Shown in pieces: positions 51,950 through 61,226 of a stretch of DNA of 64,000 nt. The DNA lies in the NCBI GenBank assembly GCA_026702755.1, contig JAPPBX010000115.1, positions 29,530-93,529 on the forward strand. Direction: 5' to 3'. The stretch is from Candidatus Poribacteria bacterium (GTDB lineage: Bacteria > Poribacteria > WGA-4E > WGA-3G). Each line of letters begins with the position of its first letter. The stretch's first letter is position 1. The notes under the pieces were generated by a model. The model was not told where the DNA came from. It saw only the letters and a program-made list of their open reading frames with translations, and ran no database searches. The translations under genes and the position numbers were made by a program.

Positions 51950-53467
51950 CTACCAATACGTGTAGAGTAGAACTTCTCCGATGATGAGTTGCGCGACGAG
52001 TATACCTATGACCCAATAGAAATCTGATATTGGACGCGCCGTGAGATGTTTCGCGACAGGGATAACGAAGAACGGCACCATGAAAATCCATATCCGCTCA
52101 ACTTCCATTGTAAATAGCGTCGAAAATGTGAAAAAGAGGAGGGTGATTAAGAAACCGATGATGAACGTGTCTAATTTTTCATGACGAAATATCCAAGCGA
52201 GACGCGATTCATCACTCGCCTGTTCAGCTGACGTGCTGTCCCGTTTCCACTGTTTCAGCGAAGATACAATCTCCCGGAGCCAGACCAGTGTTATCGGAAA
52301 TCCGACACCGATCAGGAAGGCAAATAGGTTGGCAAAACTCAGATGGAAATAACGGCTGATGCTTTCATACCCCGTCCCCATGCCTGATTCATCCTTTTTG
52401 ATAGCCGCCCAGAGTGCCTCAATCGGACGGAATCCGGTCAAGACAAAAAGCAATAGGTAAAATCCGATAAATCCTGAAGCCGCGAACAGCAAAACCTTCA
52501 GATACTGCCGGAACTGCTTCCGCTCCAATAAGGCAACAACACACAAAAATACACCGACAACAACCGTTGAATACGTCATGAACATTCCGAGTGCAAGCGA
52601 AAGCCCTGTTAGCAAACTATAAGGCCGGAATTCATGCCACTTCTGGTCGGGTATGGTTTCGCGTTCCTGCGCTTTATAAAAGAGGTAGATGCTTAAAATT
52701 GGGAAAACGCTGAAGGGACCGTCCATTGACGTACCGGTGAACATCACGAAGTTGGGGGTGACGAGGAATAGGAGAAGGGCATATCGGCCGACCTTTTCGC
52801 CGTAGAGGTACGCGCCGAGACGATAGATCGGTATCACTGTGAGCGCGGTGAAGATAATTGAGACTAACGATGCCGATACGAGATTGTAACCGAAGAGTCC
52901 ACTGACATGCCATAAGAAAAGCACACCCCCCGGCGGATGGGTGCGCGTGTGTCCTGAAAGTGTATCAAACAGTTCCGGTTTGCTATAATCCTTGAGAAAC
53001 CTGCGGATGCCGAGTTCGTCAACGCGCGGCACATCGCCATAATACTCCAACGATGTACGTGTATACGGTTCCAAAAGCGTTAAGATCCGTGTCTTCTCAC
53101 CATCGCGTTCAATCTCTCGGTATCCATCAATTTGGGCAACGCTAATATGAATCGCGAGGAAGCAAGCGAACGCTATCCAGATTAAGCGTCGCTCAGACGT
53201 ATCCGAAAGCAGGTATCTATGGCAGAGATAGAGAAAACCGATACACACCACAAGGGCAGGCAATATCCACAAACTCAAGTCGAAACTCGGTTGGGCATAA
53301 AGAGGGACAATGTGCCTGTTGAACCCCACCGCACCGAGGTCGAGACCTGTTTCGCGCATAATGTAAAATAGGAATATGTGGTAGGCACAGAAAAATAGCG
53401 CGAGTAATCCAATCTGGACGGGAATTAACCGAATCGCTGTTTGGATACGCTGTTGTAAGTGTTTCAT
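51950..53467 (-). CDS. GT-C type membrane glycosyltransferase-like protein
   Basis: A 505-residue protein with about 11-13 transmembrane helices. Sequence around THPPGGVLFLWHVSGLFGYN and KVGRYALLLFLVTPNFVMFTGT resembles the PMT/GT39 (ArnT-like) polyprenyl-phosphate-sugar transferases, where a (H/K)PPL-like motif follows the first periplasmic loop. An Asp/Glu-rich loop (REIERDGEKTRILTLLE) could supply the catalytic acid. The exact sugar and acceptor are unknown. Seven bases separate it from ispG on the same strand, with ispG upstream, so they are probably co-transcribed. Confidence 0.78.
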   Translation of the reverse strand: MKHLQQRIQTAIRLIPVQIGLLALFFCAYHIFLFYIMRETGLDLGAVGFNRHIVPLYAQPSFDLSLWILPALVVCIGFLYLCHRYLLSDTSERRLIWIAFACFLAIHISVAQIDGYREIERDGEKTRILTLLEPYTRTSLEYYGDVPRVDELGIRRFLKDYSKPELFDTLSGHTRTHPPGGVLFLWHVSGLFGYNLVSASLVSIIFTALTVIPIYRLGAYLYGEKVGRYALLLFLVTPNFVMFTGTSMDGPFSVFPILSIYLFYKAQERETIPDQKWHEFRPYSLLTGLSLALGMFMTYSTVVVGVFLCVVALLERKQFRQYLKVLLFAASGFIGFYLLLFVLTGFRPIEALWAAIKKDESGMGTGYESISRYFHLSFANLFAFLIGVGFPITLVWLREIVSSLKQWKRDSTSAEQASDESRLAWIFRHEKLDTFIIGFLITLLFFTFSTLFTMEVERIWIFMVPFFVIPVAKHLTARPISDFYWVIGILVAQLIIGEVLLYTYW

Positions 53468-53473
53468 TTTTTC

Positions 53474-54598
53474 TTATACGGCTTTATCGGTTTGCACTGC
53501 CCCCAACTGCTGCGCTGCTTCTAACAACGCATTCGCCAAAAATTCCGGGTTCACTTCGTCTTTTCCTCGGAAGGTACGCACGCGTTCACCACGAACTTTT
53601 AGAACGGCAAGTTCCTTACCGCCCAAATGGATGCCTACTTCAGCGTTCCGTGTCTCACCAGGTCCGTTGACTTCACATCCCATCACTGCCACTGGGATAT
53701 TAATACCGTGTTTCTCTAAAAGTTCCTCAGCGACAGCGACGATATTCTCATAACCTGCGTTAGGGTCGCCGCGTCCACAGAACGGGCAAGAAACAACGTC
53801 GAGCATGTCTTCTGCCATACCGAGTGCGCGGAGGAGTTCTTTGGCAGTCAAGACCTCTTCAACCGGATCGCCGGTAATCGAGATGCGGATGGTGTCGCCA
53901 ATCCCTTCCATCAAGAGCGTGCCGATGCCGAGCGTCGATTTGACATGCGCCCGTCGAGGCGTACCGGCTTCCGTCACGCCAAGATGCAACGGATATAGGA
54001 CTTTCGCTGACAACTGACGGTTTGCTTCTATCATCCGAAGCGGATCACTCGACTTGACGGAGATCGCGATGTCTCTGAAATCGTGCTCTTCACAGATATT
54101 GACATGCCGCATCGCGCTTTCCACCAAAGCCTCCGCTGTTGGGGAGGGATATTTCTCTAACAAATCCTTCTCAAGCGATCCCTCGTTAACGCCGATACGG
54201 ATCGGGATATTCGCTGCTTTCGCTGCAGATAGCACCTCCGCAATCCGTTTCTCACTACCGATGTTGCCCGGATTGATGCGAACCTTGGCTACACCTGCAT
54301 CCACCGCCGCGAGTGCGTACCGGTAGTTGAAGTGGATATCCGACACTATCGGGACTGGAGAGCGTTTCACAAGCGGACCGAGTGCCTTTGCGTCCGGTTC
54401 TGCAGGGACAGCGACACGGACGATCTGTGCGCCTGCCTCTGCGCATCGCTCTACCTGTGCCAGCGTGGCATCAACGTCGTGTGTCAGCGTGGTTGTCATC
54501 GTCTGGATAGAGATGGGGCTGCCACCACCGATCGGGATGTTCCCTACCATGATTTTTCGTGTAGGGCGTTTGTTGCTGAGTTGTATGAGTTCTTTCAT
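53474..54598 (-). CDS. ispG: 4-hydroxy-3-methylbut-2-en-1-yl diphosphate synthase
   Basis: A 374-residue [4Fe-4S] enzyme of the MEP isoprenoid pathway, converting MEcPP to HMBPP. The N-terminal TIM barrel is recognisable (GGGSPISIQTMTTT; IVSDIHFNYRYALAA; KVRINPGNIGS). The iron-sulfur cysteines are in SCPFCGRGD and VMGCEVNGPGETR, intact. The length matches the standard bacterial two-domain form. The MEP pathway supplies the polyprenyl carrier that uppP recycles. It heads a likely two-gene unit with the GT-C protein. Confidence 0.96.
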   Translation of the reverse strand: MKELIQLSNKRPTRKIMVGNIPIGGGSPISIQTMTTTLTHDVDATLAQVERCAEAGAQIVRVAVPAEPDAKALGPLVKRSPVPIVSDIHFNYRYALAAVDAGVAKVRINPGNIGSEKRIAEVLSAAKAANIPIRIGVNEGSLEKDLLEKYPSPTAEALVESAMRHVNICEEHDFRDIAISVKSSDPLRMIEANRQLSAKVLYPLHLGVTEAGTPRRAHVKSTLGIGTLLMEGIGDTIRISITGDPVEEVLTAKELLRALGMAEDMLDVVSCPFCGRGDPNAGYENIVAVAEELLEKHGINIPVAVMGCEVNGPGETRNAEVGIHLGGKELAVLKVRGERVRTFRGKDEVNPEFLANALLEAAQQLGAVQTDKAV

Positions 54599-54604
54599 AT
54601 TTTT

Positions 54605-54778
54605 TCTGGTTATTAGTTATCGGTTGTTAGTTGTCGGTTAAGAGGTGCTTTTGTAATCCATCCAAATTTTGCTCACACGCAGAAACCAAATTTGTCTTGC
54701 TTTAGATTCTTGGCGTACTCCAAGAATGGGTGAATTGTTACATAGAAATCTCTTAACTGATAGCCGATAACTGACCCC
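54605..54778. repeat. Heptad element, complete copy
   Basis: Left end GTTATTAGTTATCGGTTGTTAGTTGTCGGTTAAGAGGTGCTTTTGTAATCCATCC; right end TCTTAACTGATAGCCGATAACTG. It has the same order of heptads, GTTAAGAG and TGTAA core as at 29284. It overlaps the last codons of hisC. Confidence 0.7.
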
Positions 54779-55856
54779 TGACGACTTTTAAAGCCGTGAT
54801 AAATTTTTCGTTTTCCTGCTGTGTCCCGATCGTCACACGCACCGCATCTGAATAGCCGTAGCCCGCTATCGGACGGACGATAACGCCCTTTCTCAGAAGC
54901 GCGTCGGCGACATCTGCGCCCGATTGATCGACGTGTAACATGATGAAATTGCCCTCAGTCTCGCGATACCGAAGTCTAAGCTCATCAAAAGCATTGTAAA
55001 GGAAGGTTTTACCGATGTTGTTGTGTTCTTGGCTCCTCACGACGTGATCGGTATCCTTCAGTGCTGCGCGTGCCGCTGCTTGCCCTATCAAACTGCAATT
55101 GAAGGGTTGGCGAACGCGATTCAATGTCTCAATCAGCGTAGGTGGCGCGATCCCGTATCCGACGCGCAATCCAGCAAGCCCATAGATTTTAGAGAACGTC
55201 CGAGTGATGACAAAGTTCCGTCCGTCCAGTACATAAGGGAGCGTCTGTGGATAGTCGGAACGTGAAACATACTCATAATAGGCTTCGTCAAAAACAACCA
55301 GCACATCGTTGGGCACCTGCTCCATAAACGCCGCTGTCTCATCTGCTGTGACCATCGTACCTGTAGGGTTATTCGGATTCGCGACAAAGATCACCTTCGT
55401 CTTATCGGTAATTGCCGCTGCCATGGCGGCGAGGTCATGTGTATCCTTCTGCATTGGTACGACGACTGCTGTCGCGCTGCAGAGTTTCGTTACAAGACTG
55501 TAGACGACGAACGCGCCCGCCGCATAGATTACCTCATCCTCAGGTGCAACATAAGCCTCAGCGATTAATTGCAGCACGTCATTCGATCCGTTCCCCAGAG
55601 TCAGGTGATCCTCAGAGATGCCGATATGTTGTGCGAGATCCTCTTTAAGGTAGTAAGCGTTACCATCGGGATAGAGATGCACCTGCGTGGCACTCTCGAC
55701 AATCGCTTGCGTCGCCAATGGCGAGGGACCCAGCGGATTTTCGTTAGATGCCAGTTTGATAATATCGGTAATACCGAACTCGCGTTGGACCTCTTCGATC
55801 GGTTTCCCACCCTGATAGGGTTGAATCGTGTCAATGCTGGGTTTCGGTTTTAGCAT
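54753..55856 (-). CDS. hisC: Histidinol-phosphate aminotransferase
   Basis: A 367-residue PLP-dependent class I/II aminotransferase. Family landmarks: KLASNENPLGPSP, YPDGNAYYLKEDLA, GNGSNDVLQL, NPNNPTGTMV, DEAYYEYV and the PLP lysine in TRTFSKIYGLAGLRVGYG. It makes L-histidinol phosphate. hisD is 21 kb away, so the his genes are scattered. The C-terminal residues LSAIS are encoded by the edge of a heptad repeat element. It diverges from the AAA/nuclease gene. Confidence 0.95.
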   Translation of the reverse strand: MLKPKPSIDTIQPYQGGKPIEEVQREFGITDIIKLASNENPLGPSPLATQAIVESATQVHLYPDGNAYYLKEDLAQHIGISEDHLTLGNGSNDVLQLIAEAYVAPEDEVIYAAGAFVVYSLVTKLCSATAVVVPMQKDTHDLAAMAAAITDKTKVIFVANPNNPTGTMVTADETAAFMEQVPNDVLVVFDEAYYEYVSRSDYPQTLPYVLDGRNFVITRTFSKIYGLAGLRVGYGIAPPTLIETLNRVRQPFNCSLIGQAAARAALKDTDHVVRSQEHNNIGKTFLYNAFDELRLRYRETEGNFIMLHVDQSGADVADALLRKGVIVRPIAGYGYSDAVRVTIGTQQENEKFITALKVVRGQLSAIS

Positions 55857-56002
55857 AGCGTTTTGTTTCTCAATTCACTCGTCTCTCTTATTGCGAACGC
55901 ATTCGCTGAACGCGTTCAAATACACTTCTATTATAACACACTCTCTCCTTTTTCAAAAAGGAATTTTTCACCGAAATGTCCGTACGCATAAACCACTCAT
56001 AA

Positions 56003-56031
56003 TTGACTTTCACGCGGAAATCTGATATAAT
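56003..56031 (+). promoter_or_regulatory. Strong sigma-70 promoter for the AAA/nuclease gene
   Basis: TTGACT (56003-56008), 17-base spacer, TATAAT (56026-56031), 30 bases before the start codon, so the leader is only about 25 bases. Confidence 0.75.
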
Positions 56032-56061
56032 ACCTTTCACCTGAAACAATAGGAGAAAAAC

Positions 56062-57669
56062 ATGAGACGATTTGGAACGCAAGGTCCCGTCAACCCCCAA
56101 GATAACTACGTTGTTGCACGGAATGAGGAACTCACCGATTTCATCGATCGCGTTAAACAGGGACGATATATCGTGCTGTTCGCACCCAGACAGACCGGTA
56201 AAAAGACGTTTTTCCAAGATGCTCTCAAAGTACTTGCAGCCGAAGGGACAGACTATTTCCCAATACAACTTAATTTTGAAGAGTACGAATACATAACACC
56301 CATAGAGTTCTATCAATCACTTTGTAGAGAAATCTGTAGGGAAATCCAGAAGGTCTTCCGCGTCCGTGGCGATCAGATATCTTCGGAACTCGACAATTTT
56401 TTGGTGAACGCGCAGATGACAAATCATCTCTCAATGCGTGAATTTTTTGAACACTTCACCCGCTTCGCGGAGCATCAACGGGTCGTTCTCATTGTTGACG
56501 AATTTGACGGCATTCCACGAGATGCGCTCAACGGATTCCTCCGTTCGCTTCGCCGGATATACCTCACTGGACGCGAAGGACGCGCACCCTATAGCGTAGG
56601 TATTGTCGGGGTTAAAAATATCACACAACTCAACTACGATCGTTCGATCTCGCCGTTCAATATACAAGACGAATTCACGCTGCCAAACTTCAGTATAGAA
56701 CAGGTACATGAACTCCTTACCCAGTACACCGATGAAGTCGGACAGCAATTCGCGCCGAAAGTCGTTGAGAAGGTTCATAAACAGACAGCAGGACAACCCT
56801 TTCTCGTCAATAGGTTTGCACAGATTCTCACAGAGGAATTAGGTATCCCAAAAACTGAGACGATTCAGATGTCTCACTTTTCACAAGCACACGAACAACT
56901 CTTGTCGGAGAGAAACACCAACATTTCACACCTTATTACAAATGTTCTCAGAGATCCACGTTTTGAAAAGATGCTTATGCGTATCGCCTTTTATCAAGAA
57001 AGCAGACGCTTCAATTTCGACGATGACATTATCAGTGAGTTAGCAACTTACGGTATCATTGGAGCAGATAAAGGCGGAATGTGTCAGATTCTCAACCCAA
57101 TCTATTTACATCGGGTTTTGCAAGCATTCCAACCACTGATAAATGGACTTGAGGACGAATACTTCTCCCAAGACGGTCCCGTTGACTTTTCGGAATATAT
57201 GACAGCCACCGGACAACTTCAGATGCGCACCCTCATGGAAAACTTCAAAGATTTCATCGCACGCGCCGGATTCAGAATACTCCAAGTCCCGGATACACCA
57301 CAAGAATTCGTAGGGCAATATCTCCTGTTTGCCTATCTCGATGAATTTGTGAAAATCGTTGGTGCGGCTATGTACTTAGAAGTTCCAACCGGTAGAGGCA
57401 GAGCCGATCTCGTCATTTCTCACAGTGGACAGACATACGTTGTTGAAACGAAGGTGTGGCGTAGTGAACGAAGCTATCAGGCAGGCAAGCAACAACTCGC
57501 AGCATACCTTAAATTGGAAAACGCAACGGAAGGCTACTATATGGTGTTTGATTATCGCGAAACCCCAGAGCCGCGTGCGGAAACAGATACAGTTGATGAT
57601 TGCACAATTCACAGTTATGTCATTCCAGTCCTCCAAGCTGCTATAAACATATCGTCCCTACGGGACTGA
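56062..57669 (+). CDS. AAA-like ATPase with C-terminal PD-(D/E)XK nuclease-like domain
   Basis: A 535-residue protein. The N-terminal ATPase has a Walker A variant in APRQTGKKTFFQ (about residue 49), Walker B in VVLIVDEFDGI and a winged-helix-like region after residue 230. The last 110 residues form a PD-(D/E)XK-type fold: the key Asp in GRADLVIS and Glu-x-Lys in YVVETKVWR, then QLAAYLKLE. Such AAA/DUF-nuclease fusions are abundant in Poribacteria and Bacteroidetes and are often described as AAA_35-like. Role unknown; DNA processing, mobile-element biology or defence are possible. AGGAG precedes the ATG. Strong promoter upstream. Confidence 0.87.
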   Translation: MRRFGTQGPVNPQDNYVVARNEELTDFIDRVKQGRYIVLFAPRQTGKKTFFQDALKVLAAEGTDYFPIQLNFEEYEYITPIEFYQSLCREICREIQKVFRVRGDQISSELDNFLVNAQMTNHLSMREFFEHFTRFAEHQRVVLIVDEFDGIPRDALNGFLRSLRRIYLTGREGRAPYSVGIVGVKNITQLNYDRSISPFNIQDEFTLPNFSIEQVHELLTQYTDEVGQQFAPKVVEKVHKQTAGQPFLVNRFAQILTEELGIPKTETIQMSHFSQAHEQLLSERNTNISHLITNVLRDPRFEKMLMRIAFYQESRRFNFDDDIISELATYGIIGADKGGMCQILNPIYLHRVLQAFQPLINGLEDEYFSQDGPVDFSEYMTATGQLQMRTLMENFKDFIARAGFRILQVPDTPQEFVGQYLLFAYLDEFVKIVGAAMYLEVPTGRGRADLVISHSGQTYVVETKVWRSERSYQAGKQQLAAYLKLENATEGYYMVFDYRETPEPRAETDTVDDCTIHSYVIPVLQAAINISSLRD

Positions 57670-57706
57670 AGAGGATTTTGGCATATATACGGTTTATGCC
57701 TAAGAT

Positions 57707-57745
57707 CCGGTGCGGTTAGGAAACCGCACCTACCGGGCTTGGTAG
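57707..57745. repeat. Short GGTGCGGTT hairpin
   Basis: GGTGCGGTT AGG AAACCGCACC folds into a 9-10-bp hairpin. It is a minimal version of the 25003 element. CACCTACCGGGCTTGG follows. Confidence 0.55.
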
Positions 57746-57803
57746 TGAGGATTCAATCAAAAAACGGAGAATTGAATGCCTCTGGTCCAAAATATCTGAT
57801 CGC

Positions 57804-57831
57804 TTGACAAAAAAATGGATTTCGCTAAAAT
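57804..57831 (+). promoter_or_regulatory. Sigma-70-like promoter for the DUF1080 gene
   Basis: TTGACA (57804-57809), 16-base spacer, TAAAAT (57826-57831), about 63 bases before the ATG. Confidence 0.5.
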
Positions 57832-57893
57832 AGTGCAGGATTGTAATTCTCACTATACCATTTGCGCATGCTTAGCATACGAAAGGAAAACTC

Positions 57894-58517
57894 ATGACAC
57901 AAACACCACCAGAATCGGCAGTTGTTCTCTTTGACGGCACAGACCTCAGCAACTGGACAAGCCTCGATGGCAGCGAACCGGGTTGGGAAGTCGAAGACGA
58001 CGCAATGCTCGTCATCCCACGTACCGGCGACATAATAAGCAAAGAAACCTTTACGGATCACTTCGTCCATATCGAATTTAGGTGTCCCGATATGCCTGAA
58101 GCCTCCGGACAGGCAAAAGGCAACAGCGGCGTATTCCTCCAAGGTAGATATGAAGTTCAGGTTTTGGATTCCTACGGTATCGATGTCCCCGGCATGGGCG
58201 ACTGCGGCGCAATTTACAACCAGTTCGCACCGCTCGTCAACGCTTGTAAACCACCCCTCGAATGGCAGTCTTACGATATTACCTTCCGCGCACCGCGTTT
58301 CAACGACGCAGGTGAGATGTCTGAAGGACCCCGCATCACTGTGATTCAGAACGGTTTGGTCATCATCAATAACGCGCAGCTCGCTAGTACAACAGGCGGT
58401 AGCGTGGGTGAGGCTGCCGAGCCAGGACCACTCCGTTTGCAAGATCACGGCAACGATGTCAGGTATCGGAACGTCTGGGCAGTTGCACTTCCACTTGAAG
58501 GCTCGGATCAGTATTAG
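57894..58517 (+). CDS. DUF1080 (3-keto-disaccharide hydrolase-like) protein
   Basis: A 207-residue single-domain DUF1080 protein with a concanavalin-like fold. LFDGTDLSNW opens the domain, FVHIEFRCPD, GNSGVFLQGRYEVQVLDSYG and GDCGAIYNQ form its conserved core. DUF1080 proteins have been linked to 3-keto-glycoside hydrolysis. There is no signal peptide, so the protein should be cytoplasmic unless exported otherwise. AAAGGAA precedes the ATG. A heptad repeat element follows the stop. Confidence 0.92.
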   Translation: MTQTPPESAVVLFDGTDLSNWTSLDGSEPGWEVEDDAMLVIPRTGDIISKETFTDHFVHIEFRCPDMPEASGQAKGNSGVFLQGRYEVQVLDSYGIDVPGMGDCGAIYNQFAPLVNACKPPLEWQSYDITFRAPRFNDAGEMSEGPRITVIQNGLVIINNAQLASTTGGSVGEAAEPGPLRLQDHGNDVRYRNVWAVALPLEGSDQY

Positions 58518-58518
58518 A

Positions 58519-58694
58519 GGAATAGTGGTCAGTTGTCAGGACTCAGTTGTCAGTTAAGAGGTTTTGAGAGTATCCCAACTCTCTTTCTCTCACTGCGAGG
58601 CAAACAGAACGGTTTTTCGCAGAAAAACCGTTCTGATAACTGATAACTGAAAGATTTTTCGCAGAAAAATCGTACTGAAAACTGATAACTCACA
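58519..58694. repeat. Heptad element with internal hairpins
   Basis: Left end GTTGTCAGGACTCAGTTGTCAGTTAAGAGG; right end CTGATAACTGATAACTGAAAG and CTGAAAACTGATAACTC. Inside lies a perfect 13-bp hairpin at 58605-58635 (CAGAACGGTTTTT/AAAAACCGTTCTG) and a 7-bp one, GATTTTT/AAAAATC, near 58652. Confidence 0.7.
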
Positions 58695-58706
58695 GAGAGG
58701 AATTTT

Positions 58707-59651
58707 ATGGAAACCAATCAAGATCTACCTACAATTCCGAGACGACGATTGGGAAGGACGGAATTGAGTATCCCTGTGGTTCCGTTCGGTACGCAGGGGT
58801 TCGGAAATAACTTTGGCTTCGTTTCTGATGAAGAGGCTGTCGCACTCATCAAACACTCGGTGTCGATCGGTGTGAACCATTTTGATTGTGCGCGCTGTTA
58901 TGGGGATTCCATGCGGAAACTCGGTCTGGCGATGAAGGAGATTCCGCGTGAGGATGTCATCATTACCGGACGGCTCTGTTGCCACTCCGCAGCAGAGTGG
59001 GGTGGCTACGGACAGGGTAGACCCGATTACTCCGCCGACCGCGCAATCGCTGACCTTGAAGACCAACTCCAACTTCTCAACGTAGACTACTTCGACGGCA
59101 TGCTCATCCACGACCCCGGCGAGATCGATCCGACACTTGAAAAGGGTGGTACACTTGACGGCTTGCTCCAGTGTAAAGCGCGTGGACTCGTGAATCACGT
59201 CGGATATGGCATGCGTCAGCACGATTTCCACCTCAAGGCGATGGCAACGGGTGATGTAGACCTCATCTTGTGCTTCAACGATTACAACCTCGTCCGGCAG
59301 ACCGCCGCTGATGAGCTCCTCCCTGCCGCTGCTGAAGCGGACATCGGGGTTATGAACGGTTGGTCGATCCTACGCGGTATCCTCACAGGTGTCGATATCG
59401 ATGCTGAGATTGAACGTGGACGCTGGAAAAAGGAAGGTGATGTTGCTGCAGCATACCCAATTTGGGAATGGTGCGTTGAAGAGGGCATAAGTTTGCTTCA
59501 ACTTGCACTCCAGTTCTGTCTGAAAGAAGAGCGGATTCAAGGTAATAACATCGGGAGTCTCAATGTTGAGCAGCTTGAGGCAAATGTCCGTGCCGCCAGT
59601 ACACCTTTACCCGATGAGGTATGGGAGAAATATGAGGCGCGGTTTGGATAA
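58707..59651 (+). CDS. Aldo/keto reductase family protein, catalytic lysine missing
   Basis: A 314-residue protein of AKR fold and length. Catalytic Asp and Tyr are in NHFDCARCYGDS and the His in GMLIHDPGEID, but the strand that normally reads (S/T)K reads VIITGRLCCHS, so the catalytic Lys is absent. It may be a non-reductase binder or an AKR with a changed mechanism. AGAGAGGAA precedes the ATG. Third AKR paralogue of the window. It is probably monocistronic, being preceded by the heptad element after the DUF1080 gene. Confidence 0.85.
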   Translation: METNQDLPTIPRRRLGRTELSIPVVPFGTQGFGNNFGFVSDEEAVALIKHSVSIGVNHFDCARCYGDSMRKLGLAMKEIPREDVIITGRLCCHSAAEWGGYGQGRPDYSADRAIADLEDQLQLLNVDYFDGMLIHDPGEIDPTLEKGGTLDGLLQCKARGLVNHVGYGMRQHDFHLKAMATGDVDLILCFNDYNLVRQTAADELLPAAAEADIGVMNGWSILRGILTGVDIDAEIERGRWKKEGDVAAAYPIWEWCVEEGISLLQLALQFCLKEERIQGNNIGSLNVEQLEANVRAASTPLPDEVWEKYEARFG

Positions 59652-59652
59652 T

Positions 59653-59884
59653 TAGTTGTCAGTTATCAGGAGTTGTGCGATTGACACACGAAAACTTTTG
59701 CGCACAGAGTGTTGATAGAAACCAATATGTCTGAAGCAGGATTTGCAGGATTCAAGGATTCTCAGGATTAGAGAGACGCTGTGGTTGACGCTTGTCGTTT
59801 ACAGAATTACTGAACTTTTTTTAATTCATGAAATCCCCTTAACCGATTGCTGATGGAAACCGACTGCTGACTGCCGACTGCTAT
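59653..59884. repeat. Heptad element merged with GCAGGATTTGCAGGATT repeat
   Basis: Starts with AGTTGTCAGTTATCAGG and ends with the inverted CCGATTGCTGATGGAAACCGACTGCTGACTGCCGACTGC. A CTGAAGCAGGATTTGCAGGATTCAAGGATT unit lies inside at 59730-59772. Its right part runs into the 3' end of mutY. Confidence 0.65.
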
Positions 59885-60962
59885 TCATCAACTCATCCAA
59901 AAACTTATGCGTCACACGCGGGAGCGGATAATCCCGTAGTGCTATAACCTCAATCCACTTCGCGTCTCGCGGTCCATTCAGAACGACCTCACCTGCTTGG
60001 TAGTCGCATTCAAAGACATCTACGACGACCTTGAAATGGGTGTAGGCGTGCCTGACACGGGTGAGATACCGCACGTTGATGACAGAGAGGTTGACGACAT
60101 CGGCAATATGACGAATGCAAGCGGTTTCGGCGGTTTCACTATCGGCGAGCTGTCCACCCGGAAACTCCCAAAGTCCACCGAGCAGACCGTCCAGCTGCCG
60201 TTGCGTGATTAAAACCTCACCTGTCCTATAGATAACCCCAACAGCGATGTGATGTTCGGGAACCGGTTTCGTCTCCCGTCGCTTCGGAAATTCGGCTTGA
60301 TACCCAGTGTGGAACGCCTCGCAAAAGGAATTCACGGGACAGACAAGACAGACTGGCGATTGTGGACGACACATCGTTGCCCCCAACTCCATCACCGCCT
60401 GATTGAAAACCCCCGGTACGTTCCGATCCAAAAGTGCGTCCGCTTTCGCCTGAAACAACTTCGCTGACTTCGCGTCGTTGATCGGTGCGTCCATCAGAAA
60501 CAGGCGCGCCAGCACGCGTTTGATGTTCCCGTCTACAGCGGCATACGGTGCACCAAAAGCGATGCTCTGCACCGCTGCTGCACTATAATCCCCGACACCG
60601 GGCAACTTCCGAAAGGTTGCATAGTCCTGTGGCACCTTCCCATCCAGTTCGTTGACAATAACCTGTGCCGCCTTGTGGAGATTCCGTGCCCTCGCATAAT
60701 ACCCTAAGCCTTCCCATACCTTCAGCACATCTTGTAGCGGTGCGACCGCCAAACGCTGCACATCTGGAAAACGTTCGATGAATGTTTCATAGTATCCCAC
60801 AACCTTTTTGACCTGCGTCTGTTGGAGCATCACCTCGGAGACCCAAATCCGGTAGGGATCGTCCGTGTTCCGCCACGGCATGTCGCGCTGGTATTTCTTG
60901 AACCACGCGACCAATGCATCTCGGAAATCTTGGTAGTGTTCGGGTAAGGGTTTTTTGTGCAT
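59826..60962 (-). CDS. mutY: A/G-specific adenine glycosylase
   Basis: A 378-residue DNA glycosylase that removes adenine mispaired with 8-oxoguanine. The catalytic Glu is in VSEVMLQQTQVKKV, the helix-hairpin-helix and Asp in LPGVGDYSAAAV and YAAVDGNIKRVLA, and the four [4Fe-4S] cysteines in MCRPQSPVCLVCPVNSFCEA. A C-terminal NUDIX-like 8-oxoG recognition domain follows (VLITQRQLDGLLGGLWEFPGG). The last about 16 residues (SSRQSAVGFHQQSVKGIS) are encoded by the heptad repeat, which also provides the stop codon. ATG 60962 fits the family start, although no strong ribosome binding site is evident. Confidence 0.95.
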   Translation of the reverse strand: MHKKPLPEHYQDFRDALVAWFKKYQRDMPWRNTDDPYRIWVSEVMLQQTQVKKVVGYYETFIERFPDVQRLAVAPLQDVLKVWEGLGYYARARNLHKAAQVIVNELDGKVPQDYATFRKLPGVGDYSAAAVQSIAFGAPYAAVDGNIKRVLARLFLMDAPINDAKSAKLFQAKADALLDRNVPGVFNQAVMELGATMCRPQSPVCLVCPVNSFCEAFHTGYQAEFPKRRETKPVPEHHIAVGVIYRTGEVLITQRQLDGLLGGLWEFPGGQLADSETAETACIRHIADVVNLSVINVRYLTRVRHAYTHFKVVVDVFECDYQAGEVVLNGPRDAKWIEVIALRDYPLPRVTHKFLDELMNSSRQSAVGFHQQSVKGIS

Positions 60963-60987
60963 ATTTATTCGTCTGAATTGTTGCTTG

Positions 60988-61165
60988 TCTGAAGCGGGAT
61001 TTACAGGATTTTTAGATTTGCAGGATTATTGGCGCTGGCTGATGGTTGATGGTTAATTCGTCTGAATCGCGGATTGTCGCGGATTACGCGGATTTTGGGT
61101 ATCCTTACTTTTGGCATCTTCGTCTGAAGCAGGATTTACAGGATTCAAAGATTTTCAGGATTAGA
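60988..61165. repeat. GCAGGATTTACAGGATT-type repeats
   Basis: CTGAAGCGGGATTTACAGGATTTTTAGATTTGCAGGATT (60988-61028) and CTGAAGCAGGATTTACAGGATTCAAAGATTTTCAGGATT (61122-61165), with a CGCGGATTGTCGCGGATTACGCGGATT run between them. This is the same family as 59730-59772. No ORF. Confidence 0.65.
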
Positions 61166-61226
61166 ATGTCTGTGTCTTTTACACATCTGGTAAAAAATGA
61201 ACTCATCTTAGAGGTTTGCACCAATT

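Noticed and set aside
57825..58448. 207-codon minus-strand ORF
   Set aside because: Antisense to the DUF1080 gene, which has clear family motifs and its own promoter and ribosome binding site.
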